From assembly GCA_020698575.1 (NCBI GenBank), contig CM036242.1:7510624-7574623 (forward strand): a DNA stretch of 64,000 nucleotides, written 5' to 3'. Below the pieces are notes generated by a model that ran no database searches, was not told the DNA's origin, and saw only the letters and a program-made list of their open reading frames with translations. The position numbers and the translations under genes are program-made. This DNA is from Bostrychus sinensis (Eukaryota; Chordata; Actinopteri; Gobiiformes; Eleotridae). Below, one piece after another: positions 36,346 through 48,200 of the stretch. Each line of letters opens with the position of its first letter. Positions within the stretch are counted from its first letter, which is position 1.

Positions 36346-38467
36346 TAGGGCAGGACGATATGGAAAACATGCCATATGCCATAACTATGTTAAAAACAGA
36401 GATAATTATATGACTTGCGTACATGAACATAAAGTTGAATTTTATTCTAAGCCAAAATCCACTGCTTTCAGGTATTCAGGGGGATTTCATGGATTACACA
36501 CAACTGCAGCATCCGATTGGACATTTGGCATTACCAATAGTACAAAGTTAACCGGATATGTGCTTGCTGTTATTGCAACAATTAAACTGGGTATACAGAT
36601 TGTGCTTTACTACACTGAACTTTACTGTACTAATATGAGAATTATGTATTGAATATGTACATTCTGACTAGCAGTGGTATAAATGGTGTACCATTACCTT
36701 CACTTTTAGGCTACATTTACACTGCAGGTCTTAATGCTCAATTTTGATGTTTTTCTGAAATCAGATTTTTTTTGTCCATATTACATTTTAAATGTGACTT
36801 CCATCAGTCTTGTGTGAGAACCGTTTCCGTCCCCAAAATAAAATTAATGCGGAGAAGAAAACATAACAGAGCTAGTAGTGGTGGGACTTATGTGAGGGGC
36901 TTCACTGACAGAGTTTATCTGCAATTTTTAGATTTTAAGAAAGATGTTTGAATACACCTGTCAGCGACAATCCTTAATTCTAATCTCTTAATATTGTTCA
37001 TCTTTTCTCTCTTCTCATTTCTCCTCAGTACTGGCCCTCAGGCTTGAACAGAGTTGTCGTCTTAGATACCAATTAAGTTCAAAACTTCACTTTTTTTTTT
37101 TTCCCTGACTGGCTCTATCAGCGGTCTGCCAGGCTTATTGTCATTTAATCTGGCCAGTTCCCGCCTCTACCAGCGCAGAAATGTGCTGTCTGTTGTTATT
37201 CATTGCAGTGCAATAGTTCAGATTAGTATCTGATTTCGGATTGCATCTGTGAAAGTGGTCTAGGATGGATTTGAGAAAATAAAAAATAAATTAAATGTTT
37301 GCTGTTCACACTGTCATGAAATAAAATCATGGGTCACATATGGGCAAAAAAGGGACACTTTTGCCTGCAGTCTGAAAGTAGCCTTAAACTTACTGTAATA
37401 ACTGCACTACCACATCAATTATTCCTGTCAAAAAATTTGATGAAATCCAAGTCTTTTTTATTCCACAAGTTGAAGGTGAATGTATCAGTAATGTGGGATG
37501 GAATTAAACGTATAACAGGTGCCAAACAATAATATCTCAGTTACAACAGTACAACTAAACTACAAGTGGCTATAGGTCACAATCAGAGCAAAGCGTAGTA
37601 AAACTCTAGCACAAGCTGATTTGTATAAGGCACATTATGAAGTCAGACAGCCATAGGATACAGCTTGTTAACATTAATAACAAGCTTGCCATAGCCTTTA
37701 TTATTGCCCCTGTATGAACTAATACATTAGTCGCCCACTGTCTGTGTGAATCAGTCATATTTAGTCTGGAAATCTAAAACCTTAAATCCAGCTGAACAAT
37801 AGAGGTTTGTCATTAGTCACATCTGAGCCTCCTCGTATGTCCGCACACCTGTGACCGCATCAGACCTGAGGCACTGCGAATACCTGAACCTATGAGAAAT
37901 ATACATCCTACACTGGCCCAGAGCTGTTATATGAGTAGTTTCGTCTGAAAACAATACACCTTTAAGTTATTTCCACTGACAGCAAAAGAGAACCAGCGCT
38001 TACCTAAACCAACAGTACTGTCATCTGTGGGTTAGGCTAAATCACAGCTGAGATTTCCAACCACAAAAGTACGCAATCTGGTAAGGTACGTTTTCACATG
38101 CGTAGCCTCTTCCTATTTTACGTTTAACATCGGTAAACTACTAAAAACAAGTCAATACCCTGCCTAAAAAACACGCTTTTATTTTGAAACCGTGAGCTAA
38201 CTTTGCCTTTTACGACCCTGTGCCTGGAAGCTAAGTTAGCTAAACTTATCCCTCTCTCCTAGCCGCCGCAGTCTGGAAAAACTTCCGCAAGATAACAGCA
38301 AGAAAATACTTCTACATGGGAAAGAAAAGCAAGCGAAGTCAACAATCTTGAGCTAAAATCTTTTTTTTTTTTTTTTCATGGTACTCAAGGAATACATTAG
38401 CATAGCCGCGTAGCCGATTTTTTTCTAGCTAGCTTGACTACAAACGCGCGCGCCGTCTTTAACTTAC

Positions 38468-38650
38468 CTGTTCTGTTTTGTAGTTTTTTTTTTATTCACA
38501 AACGGGTCAAAGCGCAAGAAATAAAGTCCTCAGGTGGGCTGTTTTCATTCCACTTTCCTCTCCGTCGGTGCAGTGGAGCTGTGAGGAGGGTGAACCCTGA
38601 AGGGAGGCTGCCTGTCCCGCCCCGTCCTCGGCTTCTCCACAGCAGGCCCC
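38468..38650 (-). promoter_or_regulatory. cd151: Probable cd151 promoter and non-coding exon 1
   Basis: The first coding exon opens at an acceptor two bases before the ATG, so a 5' UTR exon must lie upstream. The best candidate ends at a strong donor on the minus strand (ACAG followed by GTAAGTT, bases 38461-38467). It sits in the only GC- and CpG-rich stretch of the upstream region (about 38430-38680). The transcription start is not visible; the right edge given is the approximate end of the GC-rich block. Inferred, not proven. Confidence 0.6.
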
Positions 38651-38785
38651 ACCCCGGACACCTCACCCCCGGTATTACTGGGATATGTTATTTATTTATG
38701 TCCCGGGGCTATCCTTGTCGTTCTGTGGGGGAGTTGTTGTGGCTGTATGACTTATCTGATATTTCCAGCTAAAGCCTCTTCATAA
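38645..38785. repeat. Segment duplicated at 42425-42570
   Basis: Shared order of words: cacctcaccc, gggatatg/aggatatt, gtcccggggct/gtcctggggct, gtccttg, gttgtggctgtatgact, gatatttccagctaaagcc. It abuts the inferred cd151 first exon. Could be a local duplication or two copies of an unrecognised repeat. Confidence 0.6.
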
Positions 38786-40377
38786 GTTATAACCAGGGCT
38801 TGACATTAACACCACAGCCAGCCAAATGCACATAGATTTCTATGTTGGCCAGTAATATATTTAGTCTTGGATTATTTATGTATTTATATTTTTTTTAATT
38901 TTAACTATTTTTTGACCTGATTTTCTGCTGCTATGCTTATAAATGCCCCTAATTTAAATCCTATAGTCAGAGGTGTCAGTACTTTCCTTGAGTAGTATTT
39001 TTTGGGGAAACATTACTTTTACTCCCTTACATTTGAAAGATACATGTAATACTTTTTACCCCACTAAATTTCTATAAAGGCAGAAGTAAATTCTTCAGCG
39101 AAATTGTGGAAAACCGAATGATGTGTCCATGTAGTTTATGGTTTGTGTGTGGTTTTCATTTTCATTGATTGATTAGGTTCAGGTTTTACTCCCACCTTCA
39201 GTTTTTGTTTGGATGTTCCTGATTTTGAGTCAGTTTAGACTTGGGTTAGACCTGCTTTTGTCCTAGTTTTCACATGGTTTAGATGTTTAGTCCCTAGTTG
39301 TTTCATGAATGGATTTACACTAAATAAAGTTTCCTCTGTTTCTCATTTACTGATTTTGTACAAACATGTTCTTATTCCAAAATGGAGACTAGGATTAGAT
39401 TAAAATTAAATTAGTTTGACATCTTATCTTTTGACGGAAGGTGTGAAAATGTGTTTCATTAATATTTTACCCAGTTATTCTTGACTGCTCAGGTAAATGA
39501 CCCGTGTGTCACTCTGAAACATTGGCTCATTTATCTAATATGTTATAGTATAATATATATTATTATTGTATCTGTTAGCATCATGTGGCTAATAGCTTTG
39601 CTAATTAGACATTTTATGATCTGTTCATTCCCCACCGTTGCCAGCAGGGGGCGACAGACACCTAATCCAAGCATTCTCCACAAATTAAAGAAAAATCTCC
39701 CAAAAGAAGACGTTTTCCATTCCACATCCAAAAAGACGTTTTTTTATGTTTTGCAGCAGTTTTTTGTGGATAACTTTCACTGTTTTGTTTCAAATGGCAT
39801 AGATTTTGCCTCATGTGTGTATTTTTGGATGAAATGTCAGATTTCTTTTTTTTTTTTTTTTTTTTTTTGCGTGAAAAATCCTCTTAAAAATGCCTAAAAA
39901 TATTCACACCTTTACCCCTAAGACATTTTTTTGTGCCATTGACTCTCATTAAAACAACATTTTTATAATACACTGTCACTGCAATATAATTTCACATTTT
40001 TATCAAGTATTTCATGGATTCATGATAGTGAGGGATTGGAATTTTAGTTTTTATTGTTTTTCACTAGGTGGCGCCATTTCCCCAAATATGGTAGACAGAG
40101 GTATAAATGTGGAGATGGCCACATTAGTGTTTGTATAAATGATCAAGCCTACAAGGCAAATAAAAAACATGTTTTGAACTAAAATGATTTGGGTGTGTTT
40201 TAGGGTTGTCATAAATTGGTGTGAAAGTGTTTGTTGAGAAATTAGTTTGTTTGTGTTTGCGTGAGCACAAATCCAAAATGTAGTTCTTACAGAGATGTGC
40301 ACATCAGGACAAAGTAGAAAAAGGTCCCAGACTGAGCAGAGGCAGAGGTTTGTGCTGGATGTGTGTTTGTGCCACAT

Positions 40378-40950
40378 AAACTGGAATTTAAGGGGTTACA
40401 TTTCATAAACAGAATTCATTTTTTGCTATGTATGGTGAGGGCTGAAGTTAATCATGAAATTTAAAAAAATGTTTTTTTTAATTATCTATTATTATATAAT
40501 TTTTCTATGGCAGTGCATTTTTTTGCGCCTCAGGACGAAAGGTGTGACTAGGGTTAGGGTTGTTTCATCTGCCACTACACAAAAATCTAAAATCTAATAA
40601 AATCAATCATGATGCCAATTTTTGACACTCCCAAGCTCTGATAATCCACCACAAAAAAAGTCTGATTTGCATTTACAGAAATGAAAAAAGTATTTTTTTT
40701 TTTTTTTTGTGATTTTTGCCATAATTTGAAATTAACTTTTAATCACAAAAACTCAAATTTAAGGGGTTAAATTTCATAAACGATATGAAATTTTGTTATG
40801 TATGATGAGGACTGAAGTTAATCATTGCAACCATGGAAAAAAAAAATTTAATCATTAACCATTAGATCATTTTCTATGGCAGACTTTATTGGTGCATTTT
40901 TTTTGTGCTTAGGGCGAAAGGTGTGACTAAAACGTTAGGGCTGTAGGAGG
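40378..40950. repeat. Direct repeat pair (about 180 bp units)
   Basis: Units 40378-40560 and 40745-40950 share atttaaggggttacatttcat, tgaagttaatcat, atttttctatggcag and gcgaaaggtgtgacta. Poly(T) and poly(A) tracts interrupt them. No coding frame. Confidence 0.75.
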
Positions 40951-41105
40951 AATAAAAAGCCTGAAAAAAGTTTAATATAGGACCTTGGGTTAACCAGGGG
41001 AGTGGACTTTTCTGATATTGTTTGGAACATGGGGCAAAAATCTTTAAATCATCCTCATGAAATGGGTAGGCCAATAGTAGGGTGGCCATACCATATGTTC
41101 TATTT

Positions 41106-41556
41106 CAGTGGTTTTCAAACTGTGGTGTGAGCCCCACTGGTGGTACGTGGGTTTCTTCTGGTGGTACTCGGGAGTCTTTTGCAGTTTAAGTCCTGATTTA
41201 GTTTGATTTAGAGCCAGTTTTATTCTTGGTTTAGTCCTGCTCTGGTTGGGACTTAGTTTGGAAGTTTAGACCATTGCTCAGTCCTTGGTTAGGCACAGTT
41301 TAGTTCTGATTTTGTTGCTGGTCCTGGTTTAGTTTAGATTAATTCCTGGTTTAGTGTTTGTTGAGTCCTTGCTGAGTCCTGGTTTGGTCCTAATAAATTC
41401 CTGGTTTAGTCCCTGTTTTTGTTCTTATTTAGCAATGCATTTTCTGTATTAACCTCTATTTTATCTCCTCATTTAGACCTGGGTTAGTCCAGATTTAGGC
41501 CCATTTTAGTCCATTGTTAAAGGTGGTACTTGATGTGAAAAGTTTGAGAATCAGTG
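41106..41556. mobile_element. Minisatellite-cored hAT-like element, copy 2
   Basis: Starts cagtggttttcaaactgtgg and ends agtttgagaatcagtg. The core is the tggtttagtcc tandem, the opposite orientation to copy 3. No clear target duplication. Confidence 0.8.
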
Positions 41557-41976
41557 TCTTCCTGACTACAAGATGGATCAGGACAGTTTTTGTAGTAGTA
41601 GTATTAGTAGTATTAGTAACTGTAGTGGTTGGATGGGTCTGGACAAGCAATGTCATGATATTTTCCAGTAAATGACCATTATATTTAAACCAAACCCCTA
41701 GCTGCACTATGATTAAAACTTGTTTGACTAAAAGGTTGTGAAACATGAACATGTTTTAACACATTTACATATAATGCAATCATTTTAAGCTGTGTTACTT
41801 TTCATGACAAGTAGTTGTACAGTTGTCAAAGGAAGGCCAGTGCATTTGTGAACAAAATTAGGAGTCTCGGTTTGGAGATCTAGAAATATCCGACTATATG
41901 GTCATAATGTAGGCCAGCTGACCCCATTCGAAATTGTGATCCAAATAGTACGGTTACAACGCTTTGTAACTCTAGA

Positions 41977-42419
41977 CGGTGGTTCTGAAACATTTCACAG
42001 CACCACCTTAGGATATATTTGGCTTTCCAAGTACCATCTTTAATGAACTATAATAAGTTTTACTAATTTAGAACAGAATATGGACTAAACTAGGGCTAAA
42101 TTAGGACTAAACAAGGACTAAATCAGAACTAAGACCAAACTAGGACTGATCTGAAACTAATCTCGGACCAAATCAGCTCATAACCAGGACTAATCTAGGA
42201 CTAAACCAGGTTGAATCTAGGTCTAAACTAGGTCAGGACTAAACTGTACCTAAACCAGGACTAAGCAGTGGTCTATACTTCAAATGTAATTCCCAACCAG
42301 AGAGGACTCAAACTGGAATACACAAACTGTCTCTAAATTAAACTAAATCAGAACTATGTACCACCAGGAGAAGTCTGCGTACCACCAGCAGTACCCATAC
42401 CACAGTTTGAGAACCACTG
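41977..42419. mobile_element. Minisatellite-cored hAT-like element, copy 3
   Basis: Starts cggtggttctgaaacatttc and ends cacagtttgagaaccactg, with an aggactaaacc core. Flanks actctaga (41969-41976) and ctctagga (42420-42427) form an imperfect 8-bp duplication. Lies 420 bp from copy 2 in inverted orientation. Confidence 0.85.
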
Positions 42420-42424
42420 CTCTA

Positions 42425-42570
42425 GGACATGCTTCTGTCCTGAGATACACCTCACCCTGTGTTTCTAGGATATTTTTCTGTCCTGGGGCTGTCCTTGCTG
42501 GGCCTACCTTCTGTGGTAGTTGTGGCTGCATGACTACTGAGATATTTCCAACTAAAGCCAAAACACATAA
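42425..42570. repeat. Second copy of the 38645-38785 segment
   Basis: Direct orientation, about 3.8 kb away, starting right after the target duplication of minisatellite-cored copy 3. Confidence 0.6.
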
Positions 42571-42639
42571 CAAGATTTGGATCAAGGTGCGTATGAACTA
42601 AGTCCCATGAACTAGTGAGGATTATTGGCCCTGTTCTGT

Positions 42640-43500
42640 GTTAACCTTTGTGCTCCCCTCAAATGTTACACCATGTGTGATCCTCGTGTACAAAAATGTA
42701 CACGCTCAAAAACTACTATAAAATCATCAAATGTCAATATTTTTTCTGCCTTTTTTGCATAAATCTCTTAAACTACTTAAACTCTGATGTAAACAACAAA
42801 ACATTAAATAATTTTACTATATTTTAACCCTTTAAATGCCAGTTTCATTATATTGATTTTAAAAAATGTATTACAAAGAAACAAAAACAGAATTATTTTC
42901 CAAATATTAAATAACAGAGGGATGGGGCTTTGGTGGTGATTAAAGCATTAATATTTTTTTATGTAGTGGCAGATACTTTCTTTCAAAATTTTAGTAGGAA
43001 AAATGGCCCCATTAAAAACACATTTTTTAATCCCACTGGCATTGCAGTGTAAAATGGTTAATTCAATGCCAGCATTTCATTTGAAAGAAAAATAGTGAAA
43101 TTTGACATTTTTACTGTATTTTAACAAATTCAGCCATTGTAGGCCAATGCATACATTTCTTGCATTTTTTTGGCTTCCAATAAACTGTCATTACAGGCAA
43201 AATTCACTCAATCTGTGATGTCAGCATTGTATTTTGAAGAAAAATTGTGAAATTTTTCAGTTCAGTTTTTCACCAGATTCAACCCTTTTCCCTTTTAGTC
43301 AGCTAAAAATAAGATTTTCTGCCAAAAATGTTAATTAATTATGTTAATTAAGCTCTCACACTGCCAAAATGATCACCAAATTAAAAAAAAATAAAATCAA
43401 GCAAAATTAAAGTTGAGTAAAGTATGGATTTAAATAGTCAATTCAGCAGAACGTGAGATGGATCAGTGAGGTGTTGGTGCAGCGTTGGTTTGTGTGAACT
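42640..43500. repeat. AT-rich repeat region, possible piggyBac-like MITE
   Basis: A TTAA followed by cctttgtgctcccctcaaa at 42643 resembles a piggyBac insertion end. The rest is AT-rich and low complexity. The right end could not be fixed. Confidence 0.3.
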
Positions 43501-43825
43501 TATACATGTTTACCACTAGATGGTGCCATGTTCCACTGCAGTCAGTGCATTGGTCTTTTCCTCGAAGCGTTACCGTCATCTATGAATGTGACAGAAAAAG
43601 TCTGTGGGAATATCTCTTTAACGCTATTACTCACTTCTTAGAAACAGGCTATTTTTATTTGTCAGTCAACAATTATAGTATTTCTGTGATTTGTAGAAAT
43701 AAACTCATGTATTGAAACAGTAAACTAAAGTAACTAAAGTAAAGGTTAAATACAAAGGAGGCTATCAAAATAGATTATTCTGTAACTATCTAAAAATATA
43801 GATATGGGAATACTGTAGGTTTAAA

Positions 43826-44085
43826 GGGGCTGTATTATGCAAAATGTTTGAGCGTTTTATCATCTTGAAATGTTCTTTCATCAAAAATATACATGGAGTT
43901 GTGTTTTGTTTCATTCACGCCTGTTTGAGTAATCATGTTTTCTCTGGCACTGGGTTTCTGAGGCCTCAGAACACTTGGTTCCATGAACCCCCACCCACTT
44001 CAGGAAGCACTGACCAATCAACAAACCCTCTACATCCACTCAGCTCTCATTTATTTATCCTAAAAAAAAGCCCCTTTAATCTTAC
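43826..44085 (+). repeat. Interspersed repeat family, copy 2 of 3
   Basis: Begins ggctgtattatgcaaaatg and contains catggagttgtgttttgttt, tctctggcactgggtttctg and ctgaccaatcaacaaaccctc. It lies just upstream of tmem138. Confidence 0.7.
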
Positions 44086-44389
44086 ATTCTAGTCAGTCAA
44101 AATTAGGTGCTAGGTGTGGAGTTGGAGGCTAAACGAAAGCTAATTAAACCTGTTAGACTCAATCTGTGTGGCAGTGTTGTTTGTCTACAGCCCAGCATGC
44201 AACTTCCGCCTCTGGTACTACTTTCTCTTCAGGTACGCTCAGTTTTGTCTTTTGCCAAAAATGTAATTTGATATGATTTGATAACATGACTTTACCAACA
44301 GATTGTGTGTTTCTTGTGTGAGATAAAAACCTCTTAAGGAGATTTTGTGTGAAGGTAGTTGCTGTACACAGTTACCGAACACTGCCAAA

Positions 44390-44960
44390 CTGTAACCTAA
44401 TAGTCCCAAATTGAGTCTGGCGAGTTTTCAGATGGCAGTGACATAACAGAATCATTCAAGTCTGACCCCAGGTACAAAATTTGCTTTGCCTTTGTAAGTG
44501 AAAAGCAACAATATTCACAGTGTATTGGTCCGACGGTAGAATGTGGGACAGCCTCAACATTAAGTGGGTATAGAGTCTTCGTGTAAATCTCTCTGTGCTG
44601 AGAATTAGTCCTAATCTTCCTGACACCTGCCATGGCCAAGCTCCACTAATAATACTTGTCCAGCATGTGGGTAGAGGTCATCAAAGGATACGCCCAGGGT
44701 CCGAGTCTAGATGCAATTAGACAGACATCCGCAATCAAAAACATGTCGAGAGGCAGTCAGATGTGAACTACAATCAAAACAAAGATGGTGGAATGAGAGT
44801 AGGTGTCCAGAGCTAGAGGGAGTTGAAGAGATCTGGAGTTACTCGTTGTTGGATGGTTAACAGGATTACATTTTTTGTTAACTAGGTTTGGTACGACATG
44901 CTTTCATTGCATTTGTTTAGGTCCAGTGTTTGCTAAATAAACGTGCGTCTTCTTCTTTAC
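44390..44960. other. Unassigned sequence upstream of tmem138
   Basis: The minus strand is open across 44397-44639 but no protein family was recognised. Codon pattern and position suggest chance or repeat debris. No promoter element is evident. Confidence 0.3.
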
Positions 44961-44962
44961 AG

Positions 44963-45292
44963 AATCACTTTGTGCTTTGGATGACCCAGCAGAAGGATAA
45001 CGGAAACCCGACTGGAGGTTTTAAGGATGTTTCTGACTATGCAGCCTTACAATATATGCCCAGTTTGGGGTTCTAAACTGTCCAAATGTGATAACAGTGT
45101 GCGGAAAGCAGACCCTTGCCGCTTTTGACTTTGCAACATGGACAGAGGAATGACATAAGTCGGCCTGTAAGGACCCGCGCAGGACTGCTTTAGTGGATTC
45201 ATGTTTCTATGTGGCGTGTGTGAGAGCGCAGCGCAGCAGTGGATCCGCTGTGGAACCAGCACCAGCCCGGGCGGCCAGGCTTTGGGCCCGAG
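44963..45292 (+). promoter_or_regulatory. tmem138: tmem138 5' leader / probable promoter region
   Basis: The stretch becomes GC-richer from about 45100, and a good acceptor (TTCTTCTTTACAG) ends at 44962, so a leader exon may run from 44963 into the first coding exon. Short upstream frames are present, one from an ATG at 45201 in a different frame. No TATA box or obvious RFX X-box was seen. The transcription start cannot be fixed from sequence. Confidence 0.4.
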
Positions 45293-48200
45293 AAGCTCCA
45301 GACCAGTAACTACTGCGTGGTGCTGTTCATTCAGATGGGCCTGCTGTGCTTTGACCTCTTTGTCAACTCCTTCAGTGAGCTGATCCGGGACGAGCCAGCC
45401 AACCAGCTCGTACTCTTTATGTAAGAGAGACATTATTTTAATCAAACATTATTTATAGAGCAAGTTTTATTCAGTTTGAAATAGTGTTGTATGTGACACT
45501 GATTATTTGGGCTGGGACAATAAGCTTTTGTCACAATACAATACAATTACAATCAGGATAGCCCCAAGGTCTTAAAATTATTTAAAAAAGCTATTCAATT
45601 TGATGTTGCCAAAATCAAGGCCTTAAAATTATTAAATCCTATTAGCAGGTATTTAAATTTTGTTCATCTAGGTTTTAAATTGTCAAATTTGGACAGCTAA
45701 GTTAAGTTAAGAATTTGGCAACACATACCATCAATGTTGGTTTTACAAATCTCTTAAAGTAACCAACTCAACAGTAACTTTATTTAGTGAGTTTTTGAAA
45801 GCTAAGTCTAGTGTTTATAGTCTGTGTAATGAGGCAGGCAGAGGCATATTTGTTGCAAAAAACACACAATACAGTAAATGCTGTTACCACCTAAATTTAT
45901 GATTCAGTTTTAAGATTTTTAATGCAGAACTAGAGTTATTTCACCTGTATTAAACTTTAAAAATAAAACCAATGAGTTTCAGAGACTAATACTGTATATA
46001 TTTTTATAGTGTAAAATTTATAGAGATTATTTTAATTGTAATTATAATCTTGACATTAAATTTGATTCTAAGTGGCATTGAAATGATCTTAAATTTCACA
46101 AGAAAAAACCTGGAGCTACCCTGAAAATACTTCGTGCCAATAAGATCTGTATTGCAATTTCAATATATTGCAATACTACAAGTATTGCAATTTAATATGA
46201 TCAATTACTGTGATATTTTCGCAATATTTGGCAGACAAAGTGTTTAGAATTGCAGTGCTGCCCTCTACAGTCCTGGCAGAATTCTTGACCACTTTTGGCC
46301 CACATTTGACTGTGAAAGCAGCGCTGCACTGTAGCACAATTATTATGAATGATGTCACAAAAATATTGAAAGTATCAAATACTTTATTGCATTTCAAAAT
46401 ATCACGAATGGTGAAATACAATGGAGTTGCATTAGTAATACCAGAATAAAAAAGTAAACAAATTACTCTTGAAACATCTCTTTTAACTGCTTTGTCACAC
46501 TTAGTGAATATTCATCACACTAAAGTATCAGGATACTTTTTTGTGAACACTAACTCCAGTCGTTTACATCTACATTCGCTCCATTGTTATACTATTGCAG
46601 TGGTCTTTCTAATATTAATATTGTGTAACTTCAGCCATTTGGTAAAAATCTCCCATGTCAGCCATGAGAGGGTATACAGCAGCTCTCACTGCATCACAAA
46701 CACTTAACTATTGTTGCCAGAATAACACAAATAACATGTTCATCCACTCGAAGCCTTTTGGAACTAGCTTGCATTTGATTTCTTGACAGCTTGTGTGACA
46801 ATCTGTCTGTAAATGCTTTGCGGTGTGATGACATGATTCCAATCTCTATAGAATATTGTGTTAGAGAGCAGTGTACTGCTGTATATGAGCAGTTTAAGGG
46901 TAAAGCCCATTCTGAAGTATATTGTGTGTGAATCTCTGTTTAAAAATATGGTACATGAGGTACTCCATGCCAGTAATCTTCTAACACACCGCTGGACATG
47001 GAGCCCTCTCACAATAATCTTTCCTAAATGGATTGTATTGTACCACAAGTTATCAGTGAGCAAACTAACTTATGTTTGAGTAATTACTTTGCTGCATTAA
47101 TAAAATAGTAGAAAATATACTACAGTTTTTGTTCTGAGTAGACAAGTTCCTTAAGAAACATTTGAATATTAATTTATTATTGTTATGGCAAACACACTAT
47201 CACCACAGCCAATACCTTTGTAGAGTAATCATATGTCTAATATTTGTACTAATAAAACAGCACATTTAATTCCTAATATATATTGCAAATTAAAATGTGT
47301 GTGACCCATCAATGCCACAAGCCCAAACAGACTGTGCACACTTAGACTAACATCTAGGTTAGATGTTCAGTCTGTTCACTGCTGGCCAGGGAATCAAAAC
47401 ATGCACCAATATTATAAAAACTAGCATGTTTGCCAATGAACAGCAATGGATACAACATTTTCCTGTTCTCTCTCTGTGTATATTTTATTGTGCAGTGTCC
47501 AGGACATCTCCATCCTGCTGAACCTGATCATCATTCTGTTGATGCTGTTTAACACATATGTGTTCCAAGTGGGCCTGGTGTCCATCTTACTGGAGCGCTT
47601 CAGGGCTCTGCTAATGCTCTCTGTTCTCTACCTGACCTTCAGTATCACTCTGCACTGCTGGCTCATGGTACGTACCAACATTACACTACTGTACATTACA
47701 TTTGTGTCATGACTTTTATTTATCTTTCTTATTTTCTGCAGAATTTACGCTGGTTTAACACTAACAAATTTATTTGGACAGATGGACTTCAAGTGCTATT
47801 TATGCTCCAAAGAACAGGTAATTAATACACACTGCTTTCAGTTTTCAGTGGGACAACATTTGTATGCAGTAGAAGCAAACATTTTATTATCCCTTTTCAT
47901 TGCAAGTTATTTGAAATTCATAACTCTGATGGCAGCTGTGACCCACTGAACAGAATAATGCAATCTATGAATTCTAAAAGCTTCATGAGCAGAAATTGTT
48001 TGTACATTTTCACGCTGGCTGCAGGCAGGCAGGCTTCTCATCTCCATGTGGGTGTAACTCATTCATACTCATAAGCCTATAAGTAGATGAAAGGATTTAC
48101 TGTCTAGCATGGTCCCAGCAGGTGATCCATTATTAAATATGAAGACGCGTTGTGTTTATGTTTTGTCTGCTTCAGTTTGTCTGGTGCTTAAGACCCACCC

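Larger units (their letters stand above)
32358..38467. other. cd151: cd151 first intron
   Basis: No coding exon seen. It contains the repeats listed at 33835, 35622 and 36045 and AT-rich DNA. A minus-strand donor-like ACGGTGAGT at about 35258 next to moderately GC-rich sequence could mark an alternative untranslated exon, but nothing else supports it. Confidence 0.45.

Noticed and set aside
38434..38772. 112-codon plus-strand open frame over the CpG block
   Set aside because: It starts at TTG, is antisense to the inferred cd151 first exon, has no recognisable domain and reflects stop-poor GC-rich DNA.
44397..44639. 80-codon minus-strand frame upstream of tmem138
   Set aside because: Not recognised as any family; kept only as unassigned sequence.
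45201..45383. ATG-initiated frame overlapping the tmem138 start
   Set aside because: Wrong frame relative to the conserved protein; it would need a frameshift to join. Treated as an upstream frame.
45047..45445. 132-codon minus-strand frame
   Set aside because: Antisense shadow of the tmem138 first coding exon and leader.
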